NCBI GenBank assembly: GCA_964577115.1
Contig: CAZNXJ010000026.1
Span: forward strand, 1 to 64,000
Source: CAZNXJ01 sp964577115
GTDB lineage: Bacteria; Planctomycetota; Planctomycetia; Pirellulales; Pirellulaceae
Reading direction: 5' to 3'
DNA length: 64,000 bases
The notes under the pieces were generated by a model. The model was not told the DNA's origin. It did no database searches and saw only the letters and a list, made by a program, of their open reading frames with translations. The translations under genes and the position numbers were made by a program. This document shows positions 18,649-26,981 of the stretch, piece after piece; position 1 is the stretch's first letter, and every line of letters begins with the position of its first letter.

Positions 18649-19356
18649 ATGAGTATTACGGCCGAGGCGCTGCGCGAGTTGCATCGCATTCACCGGCAGT
18701 TATCGGACCTGCGCAGCCGGCTGGCTCGCGGTCCCAAACAGATCCAGATGGGCGATGCCACCGTCAAGCGGCTCGAAGAGGAACTCCAGCAGGCACGCGA
18801 TACGGCCAAACAGGCTCGCATCGCCGCCGATGCGAAACAGCTTCAACTGCGCCAGCGCGAGGCGCGCATCGCGGACCTCAAAGGCAAGCTGAACGCTTGC
18901 AGCAGCAACCGCGAGTACCAGGCACTCAAAGAGCAGATCGCCGCGGATGAACAAGCCAACCGCGTGCTCGAGGACGAAATCCTCGAGGCGCTGGAAAAAC
19001 TTGACGAGCTCCAAGCCAACATTGGGCGCGTCGAGGAAAACCTCAAACGCTCGGAAAATGAGCTGGCCACCATACGTCAGCGCGTCGCCGATGAGCAGCA
19101 TGTGCTCGAGCAGGAGCTGGCGCGCGTTACGGCCAATCTTGAGAAGGCCGAGGCGGCACTGCCGGCCGATTTCCGCGTCGAGTACCAGCGGATCGCAAAG
19201 GCCCGCGGCGAAGGAGCACTCGCGCCGGTCGAAGGCGATGTCTGCGGCGGCTGCTTCCAGACGCTGACCACCCAGATGCAGAACGAACTGCGCATGGAAC
19301 GGCCGGTGTTTTGCAAGAGCTGCGGGTGCCTGCTCTACTTGCCCGAACAACCGTAG
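18649..19356 (+). CDS. Coiled-coil protein with C-terminal C4 zinc ribbon (CT398-like)
   Basis: This 235-residue cytoplasmic protein is almost entirely helical: a long coiled coil covers about residues 5-180. A zinc ribbon with Cys199, Cys202, Cys222 and Cys225 (CGGC...CKSC) ends it. This matches the C4-type zinc-ribbon family (Pfam zf-RING_7) found near transcription or flagellar genes. Chlamydial CT398 is reported to bind sigma54. Here it sits between the sigma70 gene and greA, which suggests, without proving, a link to RNA polymerase. It lies after the rpoD terminator, so it likely has its own promoter. Confidence 0.88.
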   Translation: MSITAEALRELHRIHRQLSDLRSRLARGPKQIQMGDATVKRLEEELQQARDTAKQARIAADAKQLQLRQREARIADLKGKLNACSSNREYQALKEQIAADEQANRVLEDEILEALEKLDELQANIGRVEENLKRSENELATIRQRVADEQHVLEQELARVTANLEKAEAALPADFRVEYQRIAKARGEGALAPVEGDVCGGCFQTLTTQMQNELRMERPVFCKSCGCLLYLPEQP

Positions 19357-19595
19357 CCTTCGCGGCGTACTTCGCAGGGACTGGAAACGCGCGCGCGAAT
19401 CGCTCACAATACGCGTTGCCATTGACCCAGCGCGGAGAGTAAACAACCGCCACACGCGATGGCGCGCTGCGCGGGAAAAGACACGTCTCGGCAAGCTCAG
19501 CAATCGCTATCGTCTGTACCGTAATCTTCTTGGATGTTTATTCGACCTCTCCTTGGCGAGAGGTCGTGTCGTTTGGCAGCAGGAGTAACGCAGCC

Positions 19596-20075
19596 ATGAT
19601 GGATTTCGTTCCGATGACGCGCGACGCTTATAACCGGAAGAAAGCGGAGATCGATCGACTCGAGAACGAAGTGATGGCCGAAATCACCGAGAAACTCGCG
19701 GCTGCGCGCGCCGAAGGCGACCTCAAGGAAAACGCCGAATACCACGCGCAGCGTGAAGCGCAAGGACTGCTCCAGGCGAAGATCAATCAGCTGCGCAGCG
19801 AGTTAGCGCGCGCGCAGATCATCGAGTCGAGCAGCCTGCCGCGCGACCAGGTCGGCTTCGGAGCCACCGTCGTCGTCAAAGATCTCGACTACGACGACGA
19901 AGAGGAATTCACGCTCGTCGGCGCCGGCGATGAGGATTACGACCGAGGACGCTACCTGATCACCAGCCCCATCGGCCAAGGGCTGCTCGGCAAAAAGCAA
20001 GGCGATAGGGTCGAGATCCCCGTGCCCAAGGGGACGCTGCGCTACGAAATCCTCGCCATCCGCTACGAAGACTGA
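19596..20075 (+). CDS. greA: Transcription elongation factor GreA
   Basis: GreA stimulates transcript cleavage in backtracked RNA polymerase. This 159-residue protein has the N-terminal coiled-coil hairpin, whose tip sequence GDLKENAEYHAQRE carries the conserved acidic pair. The C-terminal FKBP-like domain follows with SPIGQGLLGKKQGD and VPKGTLRYEI. AGGAG at 19581 supports the ATG at 19596; an ATG at 19599 overlaps and cannot be excluded. The open frame reaches back to 19530, but that extension is not conserved GreA sequence. A GC-rich hairpin follows the stop. Confidence 0.96.
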   Translation: MMDFVPMTRDAYNRKKAEIDRLENEVMAEITEKLAAARAEGDLKENAEYHAQREAQGLLQAKINQLRSELARAQIIESSSLPRDQVGFGATVVVKDLDYDDEEEFTLVGAGDEDYDRGRYLITSPIGQGLLGKKQGDRVEIPVPKGTLRYEILAIRYED

Positions 20076-20078
20076 ACG

Positions 20079-20101
20079 CCCCCGCGCGGCAGGCGCGGGG
20101 G
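20079..20101 (+). terminator. GC-rich hairpin after greA
   Basis: A perfect 9-bp stem (CCCCCGCGC with its complement) closes a 5-base loop three bases past the greA stop. No T-run follows, so termination strength is uncertain. A second, larger inverted repeat lies just downstream. Confidence 0.55.
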
Positions 20102-20122
20102 AAACGACGCTCGGCAGCATTT

Positions 20123-20185
20123 GAGCCGGTGCGCGTTGTGCTTGATGACATGAACTTGTCGCCATGCACCGCCGCGAACCGGCTC
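20123..20185. repeat. Inverted repeat between convergent greA and tolC-like gene
   Basis: Arms at 20123-20135 and 20173-20185 (GAGCCGGTGCGCG against CGCGAACCGGCTC) pair over 12 of 13 positions around a 37-base loop. It lies between two converging stop codons, where a second structure to block read-through would be useful. Its function is not known. Confidence 0.5.
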
Positions 20186-20196
20186 GCTCAGCGCGC

Positions 20197-22305
20197 CTAC
20201 GGCCGGTTGTAGTCGTAGGTCGGGTCCGGTGGGCTGTCGAACGGCGGCCGCGCGGCCGGTCCGGGCGTCGGCGGGGCTTCCGGCAGCGGCCCATTGGCCG
20301 GATCCTGAGGAGGCATGCTCAAGGTCTCCGGCGTCACCCGGTTGTCCTGGACGGGGAAGCCCGGCGCTAGGGGTTCCGGAGAGGGACCGACACTGATCGG
20401 GCACGGTTCCTCGAAGCATTGGTTCCCGATATATGGACCAAAGCGCCGTGCTTCTTTCAGAGCGGCCGCGTGCGCCTCGGGCGTCCACGGACCTTCGGCC
20501 AGTTGGACACCGTGCAGATCAAGGAGCGTGCCCCGGGCGTAGTGGATCTGCATGAGCGCGAGATTGTAATCGGCGCGCGCCCGGTGGTAGGCAATATCGG
20601 CCATCGTGACGCGTTGCAAGGCCTCGAGCACGAAATTGATCGGGTCACGCCCTGCCTGGTAACGTTCTGTCCGGACACGCAGTTCTTCCTGAGCCGCAGC
20701 GCGCCGGTTAAAGTTGGTGCGCGCGAGCGTGTAGGCGCGGTCGAGATCCGAAAACGCATCGGCTAGCTCGTACGAGATTGCTCGTTCCTGTTCGCGGTAG
20801 ATCGCACGTTCACGAGCGAGCTGCAGCTCGGCATGGCGGATCGCCGTGTAACCGATCCGGTTGCCGATGGGTGTCGAGAGCTGGAGGCCCGCCTGCCAAT
20901 CCTGTAGGTTGCCGTCGAATAGATCCTGGAACGCGCTGGTATTGGGTTCGGAGCCGTCGCCGAGCAGCTTGTCGCCGAAACCGCGCCAGGTGTAGCCGCC
21001 GACGACGTCGAGCCGCATGAGACGGAAATTGCGCGCCGCGACCAGTTCCAGCTCGCGCCGCTTGATCTGCCACTGCTGCCGCCGCAGCTCCGCTCGGCGA
21101 TAAAAGGCCTGGGCGAGCGAATCGTTCCAGTCGAAACGCACTTCGACCGTAGTCGGTTCGTCGATCGGCCGGATCAGCCGTTCGTCCGTGGCCGTCAGGC
21201 CCATCAGCCGGCGCAGTCGCCGCTCGAGATCGAACAGACCTTGCGCGCCGAGGCTGAGCGAGCCGCCGAGATTTTCTTCGACGGTTGCCTGCGCCCCGTA
21301 GAACTGGCTAAGTGCCACAGCCGTGTCGGCCGGGTCGCCCGCACCTTCGCGCGAACGGGTTTCGGCGTAGCGCCAAATTTCGAGTGCCGCATCGCGCGAT
21401 GTGCGGCGAGCGTCAAGGTCGCGGTAGGCGAAGTGTAGATCCCAGTACGCCTGTTCCACGTCGCGCACCAGATCGCGGACAGCCAGCTCGAAGTCGGCCA
21501 GCGCGACGTCCGTGTTGATGCGCGCGAGCAGCACGCCGTTATAAACACCGGGTCGCGCGTTCGGGCCGGCAATCCGATTGAATTCGAGACCGCCACCTTG
21601 CAAAAGCGGATGGCGGAATTCGGCGGTGAACAGGGTTTCGTAATAGTTCTGGAAGGCGATGAATTCGGGATCGTTGTTCGAATCGTCGCGCGTCGTAATG
21701 TTTCGGAAAGCGAAGCTCGTACCCGTCGCCGCGGTCTTCGAGATCTCGGTCTGGAACGTGGCGTTGTTGGTTAGCAGGCTGCGCGCACCACCGCCGAAGA
21801 ACACGTTGTTGAACGTTCGTTCGTTGTGGGTGAAAATCAGCGCCGTATTGAACTGCGCATCGAACTGGCTGAGCGCCGCTTCTACGCCCGATAGCGGATC
21901 GGCCTCCTGGATGGCCGGGTCGTAAATCGTGCGTGTCGAGAACGGGCTCGCAACCACGAACCCGCCGATATCGCGCATCGCCTCGCTGTTCTCCATGGCG
22001 ATGGCGACGGCGGCGTCGAGCGTCAGGTCCCAGAATTCTTTATGTTCCGGGTTGCGGACCGTATGCGGATCGGTCGCCGTATGGACCGCCGTGTCCTGGA
22101 TCACCTGAGCATCAGCGTACTCGATGTCCGTGACATTCTGCTGATAGTGGCGCCAGTAGTCATTGAACAACGTTTCTCGGCCACCGTGACAGCCGGGCAA
22201 TGCGGTCGCGAGGGCGGTCAGCGCCACGGGCGCCAAGCGCCGCAATCGCCGGTTCAACCGCCGAAGAAGCGTGTTTCGCGAAAGGCTCGTCTTCACGTGC
22301 GCCAC
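20197..22305 (-). CDS. TolC-family outer-membrane efflux lipoprotein, large planctomycete form
   Basis: This 702-residue protein is predicted to form a trimeric outer-membrane/periplasmic channel for efflux or type I export. A signal segment ends in a lipobox LPGC (Cys39). The body has long alternating helices and strand segments of the outer membrane efflux family, including VRDVEQAYWDLHFAYRDL and YQAGRDPINFVLEALQRV. It is longer than E. coli TolC (about 490 residues) and has a Pro-rich C-terminal tail. The start codon is GTG with a weak Shine-Dalgarno. No membrane-fusion protein or pump is adjacent, so its partner must lie elsewhere. Alternative: a planctomycete TolC-like protein of unrelated role. 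Confidence 0.82.
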   Translation of the reverse strand: MAHVKTSLSRNTLLRRLNRRLRRLAPVALTALATALPGCHGGRETLFNDYWRHYQQNVTDIEYADAQVIQDTAVHTATDPHTVRNPEHKEFWDLTLDAAVAIAMENSEAMRDIGGFVVASPFSTRTIYDPAIQEADPLSGVEAALSQFDAQFNTALIFTHNERTFNNVFFGGGARSLLTNNATFQTEISKTAATGTSFAFRNITTRDDSNNDPEFIAFQNYYETLFTAEFRHPLLQGGGLEFNRIAGPNARPGVYNGVLLARINTDVALADFELAVRDLVRDVEQAYWDLHFAYRDLDARRTSRDAALEIWRYAETRSREGAGDPADTAVALSQFYGAQATVEENLGGSLSLGAQGLFDLERRLRRLMGLTATDERLIRPIDEPTTVEVRFDWNDSLAQAFYRRAELRRQQWQIKRRELELVAARNFRLMRLDVVGGYTWRGFGDKLLGDGSEPNTSAFQDLFDGNLQDWQAGLQLSTPIGNRIGYTAIRHAELQLARERAIYREQERAISYELADAFSDLDRAYTLARTNFNRRAAAQEELRVRTERYQAGRDPINFVLEALQRVTMADIAYHRARADYNLALMQIHYARGTLLDLHGVQLAEGPWTPEAHAAALKEARRFGPYIGNQCFEEPCPISVGPSPEPLAPGFPVQDNRVTPETLSMPPQDPANGPLPEAPPTPGPAARPPFDSPPDPTYDYNRP

Positions 22306-23184
22306 CCACTTAAACAGATCGACAGGTACGATAAAGAAACGCGTAGCATGCGGAACTTACCTCAGGTCTTATCGGGGCCCGACAAGCCGTTGCCGTAGCA
22401 GTTTCGCTGCGCGCCATAAGCTTGCCCCAAACTACCTGAAGTAACGGCGCCAGCTCGCGCACCCGCACACCACCACCAGCATGCGAGCCGACGATCTTGC
22501 GCCGCCCATCCGATCCTCACGGTGGCAGCGATCCGTGGCGGGACGGCGAGGTCCTTACGAAGGGGCCGGACGGATGCGTGAACGCTACTGCGCGCTACTT
22601 TGGCCGCGATTTATGCGGCGCGAGCAGTGCGCGGAGAGGACCCAATGCAAAACGCTCGATGTGCTTAGAGCAGCGACGCCCGCTGCGAATCAAGGCCACG
22701 ATGAAATGCGCGGATAGAAGTCGCGCCTGCGTGCGTGGCGGTTGGGCCGCTGCAAATCACGAACACGGCCCGGAAGGGGCTCCGCATTTCGTGCCAACGG
22801 CCGCGCCGCGGCCTGGATCGAGCAGCCGAGGGGCTGCCGTGACGCCATCCTCCCAAGTGCGTCAGCACGTGCTATCCGGTTTACACGTTATCCACCGTGT
22901 GGGCCCGAATGGGGCACGCGGCAATTCGGTGCGAGGACGAGCGGCACACCAGGCTTTTGTTGCCTGCCAGAGTCTTTGGGAAGGTTCAAACCGCAACTCA
23001 TCCACGGCGCGTCGCGGCATCGCCGTCCACACCGCGTGGGCCAATCGTTTGAATCCTTCAGGGCCCCGATGCGGGCAACCTGGCTTACCGGGTAGTCCCG
23101 GGGCGTGCTTGCAGAACGGGGGCTGCATCCCCCCGACCAATGCGCGAGCTCGTTATGCTCGCCTGCCACGCGGCGCGGCACGCA
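22306..23184. other. 879-base stretch without a convincing gene
   Basis: Overlapping open frames on both strands (for example plus 22497-23198) are rich in Arg, Pro and Gly and match no family I know. None has a good start signal. I looked for tRNA, tmRNA, RNase P RNA and SRP RNA signatures and saw none. A 6-bp C/G stem occurs near 23117-23135. It may be a degraded gene, an unrecognised RNA, or control DNA for the tolC-like gene. Confidence 0.5.
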
Positions 23185-23796
23185 TTACGGGAAGATGAAG
23201 ACGCCGCCGACCCACGCGCCCGCTTGCATCAGAGCCGCGTCCCACTCCCAGGGCAGACGGCGGCCGACGCAGGGCGTGGGGCTACCCGGTCGATAGTAAC
23301 CGAGATTGCTCGTCATCTCGAACGGATGGTTCAGCCCCATCTTGTAGGGCATGATCGAGAGCGTCCCGAAGAAATGTGCTCCGGAGAGAAGCGGCTGGAG
23401 GCGCGGTGCACGCGTCTGCCCGTAGCGCTCCAACTGCACATCGTCGAAGTACAGCGACTTGTGCCAGATTTCCGGCGCGACCCACATGAAGGGGAGCAGC
23501 GGCGCGTAGGCTTGCGGTTCCGAACCCGGCGGCTGGAACACGTTGGCCGATAAGTCCGTCGGCAGCAAGCCGCCGTCCGTTTCGGTGATCACGTCGATGG
23601 ACTCGAAGGGCCGGTCCGGATAGTTCGTGCCGAGGATCATCTCGAGTCGCTGAGGGCGAGGTGCCGGGATACTGGGTTGCTCAGCCTGCACCGCCACCTG
23701 GCGATCACTCGGGCTCGTCAAGAACTCATCCTGAGCGGTGGCTCCGCAAACCGTCAGCAGCACGAACAGGCTGGCATATAAACAGCTTCGCGTCAC
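23185..23796 (-). CDS. Small exported protein of unknown function
   Basis: This 203-residue protein starts with GTG behind a good GGTGAGGTGAGGAA site. A signal peptide (LYASLFVLLTVCGATA, cleaved before QDEF) is followed by a low-complexity linker. A compact Tyr/Trp/Pro-rich domain has phrases such as LPFMWVAPEIWHKSLYFDD and FEMTSNLGYYRPGSPTPC. I do not recognise the family. Similar secreted proteins appear common in Planctomycetes. The C-terminus is Gly/Val/Phe-rich and could insert in a membrane. It has no obvious functional partner nearby. Confidence 0.75.
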   Translation of the reverse strand: MTRSCLYASLFVLLTVCGATAQDEFLTSPSDRQVAVQAEQPSIPAPRPQRLEMILGTNYPDRPFESIDVITETDGGLLPTDLSANVFQPPGSEPQAYAPLLPFMWVAPEIWHKSLYFDDVQLERYGQTRAPRLQPLLSGAHFFGTLSIMPYKMGLNHPFEMTSNLGYYRPGSPTPCVGRRLPWEWDAALMQAGAWVGGVFIFP

Positions 23797-23831
23797 TTCC
23801 TCACCTCACCGCCGGGCCAAAGTCTGCAAAC

Positions 23832-23872
23832 GGAATCGGACCACTGTCCGCTCAAAATCTTCGTCCGATTCC
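23832..23872 (-). repeat. Perfect 10-bp inverted repeat upstream of the exported protein
   Basis: GGAATCGGAC (23832-23841) is repeated inverted at 23863-23872 with a 21-base spacer. It lies 36 bases upstream of the GTG at 23796 and after the DUF167 stop at 23980. On the minus strand it is followed by GTTTGC, so it could be a weak terminator for the yggS-yggU unit, or an operator for the next gene. Confidence 0.55.
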
Positions 23873-23979
23873 CTGCGCGAAACGCAATTATTCCCGATGC
23901 GACGCATAGACTGTGCAGCTTGCCTTATTTCCCGTGGGACAAAGGCTGGACACAGATGGAAATGGGTGGGGCGGGAGAG

Positions 23980-24288
23980 TTAGGGGGTGAGGTCGGAAAG
24001 TTTCTCTTGGATGCGTTTGGCGAGCTGCTCGGCAGCGATCCCGCGGATCAGCAGCTCCTTGTGGCTCGACGTGGTCCCGCTGAGCAGCTCAACCTGCGAG
24101 TTCTTAAGTCCGAGTTCCTTGGCGACGAGCTTGCAGATTGCGTCGTTCGCCTTCCCCTTCTCCGCAATTTGCGTCACGGCGACGCGTAGCGCGGAATCAT
24201 GGACGCCACGCAGCGCGTTGCGCCGAGCTCCCGGTTGGGCCTTGATCGGCAGCACCACACCCTCCGGATGTTCGCGCAGTGCGATCAT
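23980..24288 (-). CDS. yggU: DUF167 / YggU-family protein
   Basis: This 102-residue cytoplasmic protein of the YggU (DUF167) family has unknown biochemistry. Conserved phrases are present: VKAQPGA-like PIKAQPGARRNAL near the start, EKGKANDAICKLVAKELG in the middle and VELLSGTTSSHKELLI towards the end. Its start overlaps the yggS stop by one base (TGATG), so the two are translationally coupled. In E. coli yggS, yggT and yggU are clustered; here the membrane gene yggT is absent between them. Confidence 0.9.
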   Translation of the reverse strand: MIALREHPEGVVLPIKAQPGARRNALRGVHDSALRVAVTQIAEKGKANDAICKLVAKELGLKNSQVELLSGTTSSHKELLIRGIAAEQLAKRIQEKLSDLTP

Positions 24289-24992
24289 CAGGCGAGCCCC
24301 TCGAAGAGCGCCGAACCAATACGGACGATCGTCGCACCTTCGAGAATCGCTTGCTCGAAGTCGCCGCTCATGCCCATCGAGAGCTCGTCAAGCCGCACGC
24401 CTTCGGGGGCGCGCTCTGCGAGCCGGTCGCGAATCTCGCGGAGTCGGGCGAAGTCCTTTCGAGCTGCCTCGCCGGGCCGCTCGTAGGCCGCCATCGTCAT
24501 CAGCCCTCGCAGGGCGATGTGCTCGAGCTCTACCAGACGCTCGAAGGCCGACTCCATTTCGTCCGGCGCGAAGCCATGTTTCGACGCATCACCCGAGACG
24601 TTAACTTCGAGCAGCACGGGGAGCACGCGGCCGGCGGTGGCCGCCACCTGATTCAGTTCGTTGAGCAGCCGCTCGCTATCGCCCGAATGCAATAAATGCA
24701 CGAGCGGCACCGTGCGGCGCGCTTTGTTGCGTTGAAGGTGCCCCACCAGATGCCAGCGGATGGGCATATCGGCCAGTTGCTCGGCCTTCGCCCAGAGCTG
24801 CTGCGGTCGGCTTTCGGCCAGATCAAGGCAGCCGAGTCTGGCGAGCTTCCGCGTGATGGCGGCGTCGACGTACTTGGTCACGGCGACGAGCGTCACTGAG
24901 GACGCCGGCCGGCCGGCTCGTTCACAGGCCCGCTCGATGCGGCTCCGGATGTCGGCAAGGTTATTGGCGAGTTGGCGATCGATGTCGACCAC
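24288..24992 (-). CDS. yggS: YggS-family PLP-binding protein (PLP homeostasis)
   Basis: This cytoplasmic 234-residue protein binds pyridoxal 5'-phosphate and, in the PLPBP/YggS family, maintains vitamin B6 and amino-acid homeostasis without known catalytic turnover. Family motifs are TLVAVTKYV (PLP lysine), LAESRPQQLWAKAEQL, IRWHLVGHLQRNK, and the GLMTMA segment followed by LSMGMSGDFEQAILEGATIVRIG. The length is typical. It is coupled to yggU and starts 34 bases after the stop of the upstream 619-residue gene. Confidence 0.95.
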   Translation of the reverse strand: MVDIDRQLANNLADIRSRIERACERAGRPASSVTLVAVTKYVDAAITRKLARLGCLDLAESRPQQLWAKAEQLADMPIRWHLVGHLQRNKARRTVPLVHLLHSGDSERLLNELNQVAATAGRVLPVLLEVNVSGDASKHGFAPDEMESAFERLVELEHIALRGLMTMAAYERPGEAARKDFARLREIRDRLAERAPEGVRLDELSMGMSGDFEQAILEGATIVRIGSALFEGLA

Positions 24993-25026
24993 GAGCTGCT
25001 TTCCGTCTCACCCGAACGTACGTTCA

Positions 25027-26886
25027 TCAACTCTCGACCAGAACGAGCTCGTCGAGCATTCCGTCGCGCGTAAATCGCCCCACGACGAAATCATGCAGGA
25101 TGTGTTGTCCCAGCACCGACCGGCACGCACGCTCCGCCAACGCTCGATAGACGAGCCATTGGCGTTTGCCGATATGAACGCGATATCCGACCGCGACGTC
25201 CGCGGGTTGCACGACGCGGTCCGCGCCGACGCTCAGTTGCCGCCACGTGTAGGGCTGCTGAATCCGCTTGCGTTTGAGATCTACGAACAAGGGGCAGAAC
25301 AGAGCGCGCCCGCGGCGCTGCTGGGACAGCACCAGGTTGTTGTCTCGCTCGCGCAATTGTCCGAGTGGCCGGTCGGTGCGCCATTCGGGTAGTGCTAGCG
25401 GCAAGAGTAGCGCAGCGGGCTCGCCACCCACCGTGAGCCAGCCTTCATGCGTGTGACCTTCTTCGCGGAAACCAACGCCGTTGGCGAGCGGCCATGCGAT
25501 TTCGTACTGGAGCTCGGCCGTCTGCGGTCCAAGGATCGCGTCGGCAAGGAGCACGAAGCCGTCGGCGCGGGCCAGCAACATTTGACGCTCGATCCGCCAA
25601 CCGCCCTCCAGATCCGCTTGAATTTCGACGTACTCCGATTCCTTGTCGTTGAACTGGCAGACGATCTCCCAGTCGCTTGTCAGCGCGTGCGCGCGATCGT
25701 CGATCCGTACCACCGTTTCCCAAGCACCTGAGAGCAGCGGGCGTCGCCCGGCACTCAGCTCGCCGGCCACTCTTCGATTCGGAAATTGCACGGCCAATTG
25801 TAGACTGCTTCGCGACCAATCGCTGCGGAGGAGCGCGGCGGCTCCCCATTCCGAGATGTGGCATAGTTCCGGTTGTCGGCTTGCCTTCAACGCTCGGTAG
25901 CCCTTCTTCGACCAGGCGTCAGCTTTCGGCAGGAGCGTTGCGGCAAGGAACCTTGTTTGTTCATCGCCGACGAGCCGAATGGCCGTTGCCAACAACGCGG
26001 GCTCCCAGCGGGGCGCGGGAGGTTGTTCGAGCACCTGCGAGCCGTCTCTGCGCGTCCAGCGAATCGCTTGTTCGACTAGAAGCTCGAGCTGGAACTCCGC
26101 CTCCTTCGCGAGGCTTAAGCGTTTCGACTCGTGCATCATCAGCGCACAGCGCGTCCAGCACGCGAGCAGGGGGCGCAGTAGGGCGAAGAAGCGCGTGTGA
26201 AGCAAGCCCTCCCCGTCGGTTAATTCGCAGAGCCCATGCGACAGCGAGTCTCGCGCGAGTTCGGCCAGTCCCGCACTTTCCGGCAACTCGGGCAGCTGGT
26301 AAGCGAGCGTGGCGCAGAGCTCCGCGAGCAACTGATGTGTCCAGGGATCGTCGTTTACATGCGGCTGAGGAACCTCGCGCGCGATCGAAACAAGACGCTC
26401 GACGAGCGCCTGCCAATGCGGCGGGGCAAAGCGTCCGGCCAATAGGGGCGCAGCGTGTGCCCATGCCAAGGCTTCGAGGAGCCATTTCGGGCGATCATCG
26501 GCGAGCGGCTCCTGGACGAGCCATTCGTCGGCCAACTGCTTTAGACGCTCGGCCTGTTCCTCCCGAATGCCCTGACGCGTGGCTTTGTGCAGTTTGCGCA
26601 CGATGGCGCGCGTTGCATCGAAGTTCGAGCTGTCGGGAAGTCCCCATAGCAGCGGAATGTCCGTCGCATGCGGCTCGAGCAGCTCGTGGAGGGGCCGCGG
26701 CGCCTGCCGGGTGACTCGCCGCACAAACTTCTTCCATGCCGGATCTCGAGCCGCATCGTCTTGGCCTTGAGTCTCGCCGGCCGCGTCTTCGCTCGAGTCG
26801 AGCACATGGGCGGCCGCGGAATTTCGCTTGCGGCGTTTGGGCGGAATGGGAGCAGCAAAGTTTTCTGCGGCGGAAGACGACGGCAT
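25027..26886 (-). CDS. Conserved-looking protein of unknown function, heparinase-like layout
   Basis: This 619-residue protein has no signal peptide. The first 70 residues are low complexity. Residues about 70-350 are helical and Leu/Trp/Ala-rich (for example PKWLLEALAWAHAAPLLAGRF, split: PKWLLEALAWAH and LLAGRF). The C-terminal half is beta-rich (VVRIDDRAHALTSDWE, EIQADLEGGWRIERQMLL). A helical toroid followed by a beta sandwich recalls heparinase II/III or related polysaccharide-lyase folds, but I see no catalytic motif and claim no activity. The ATG at 26886 is chosen; an in-frame TTG at 26916 is closer to an AAGGA-like site and is possible. It sits between ydjY-like and yggS genes. Confidence 0.7.
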   Translation of the reverse strand: MPSSSAAENFAAPIPPKRRKRNSAAAHVLDSSEDAAGETQGQDDAARDPAWKKFVRRVTRQAPRPLHELLEPHATDIPLLWGLPDSSNFDATRAIVRKLHKATRQGIREEQAERLKQLADEWLVQEPLADDRPKWLLEALAWAHAAPLLAGRFAPPHWQALVERLVSIAREVPQPHVNDDPWTHQLLAELCATLAYQLPELPESAGLAELARDSLSHGLCELTDGEGLLHTRFFALLRPLLACWTRCALMMHESKRLSLAKEAEFQLELLVEQAIRWTRRDGSQVLEQPPAPRWEPALLATAIRLVGDEQTRFLAATLLPKADAWSKKGYRALKASRQPELCHISEWGAAALLRSDWSRSSLQLAVQFPNRRVAGELSAGRRPLLSGAWETVVRIDDRAHALTSDWEIVCQFNDKESEYVEIQADLEGGWRIERQMLLARADGFVLLADAILGPQTAELQYEIAWPLANGVGFREEGHTHEGWLTVGGEPAALLLPLALPEWRTDRPLGQLRERDNNLVLSQQRRGRALFCPLFVDLKRKRIQQPYTWRQLSVGADRVVQPADVAVGYRVHIGKRQWLVYRALAERACRSVLGQHILHDFVVGRFTRDGMLDELVLVES

Positions 26887-26981
26887 AGAGGGCTCAGGAG
26901 TCCTTTCAATCGGCAATGTGGAGGACGGCGTACGAAACCACGCCGGTGGAGCACTTCGGGATTCTTTTTGTTGCGTTTGCG

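Noticed and set aside
16696..18693. Long minus-strand open frame (665 codons) opposite rpoD
   Set aside because: It is the mirror of a clear sigma70 gene; GC-rich coding DNA gives long antisense frames, and its sequence has no family features.
22306..23184. tmRNA, RNase P RNA, SRP RNA or tRNA in the gap
   Set aside because: No characteristic conserved loops or T-arm/acceptor pairing could be found by eye.
22497..23198. 233-codon plus-strand frame in the 879-base gap
   Set aside because: Arg/Pro/Gly-rich, no Shine-Dalgarno, no recognisable domain, and it runs into the 3' end of the exported-protein gene.
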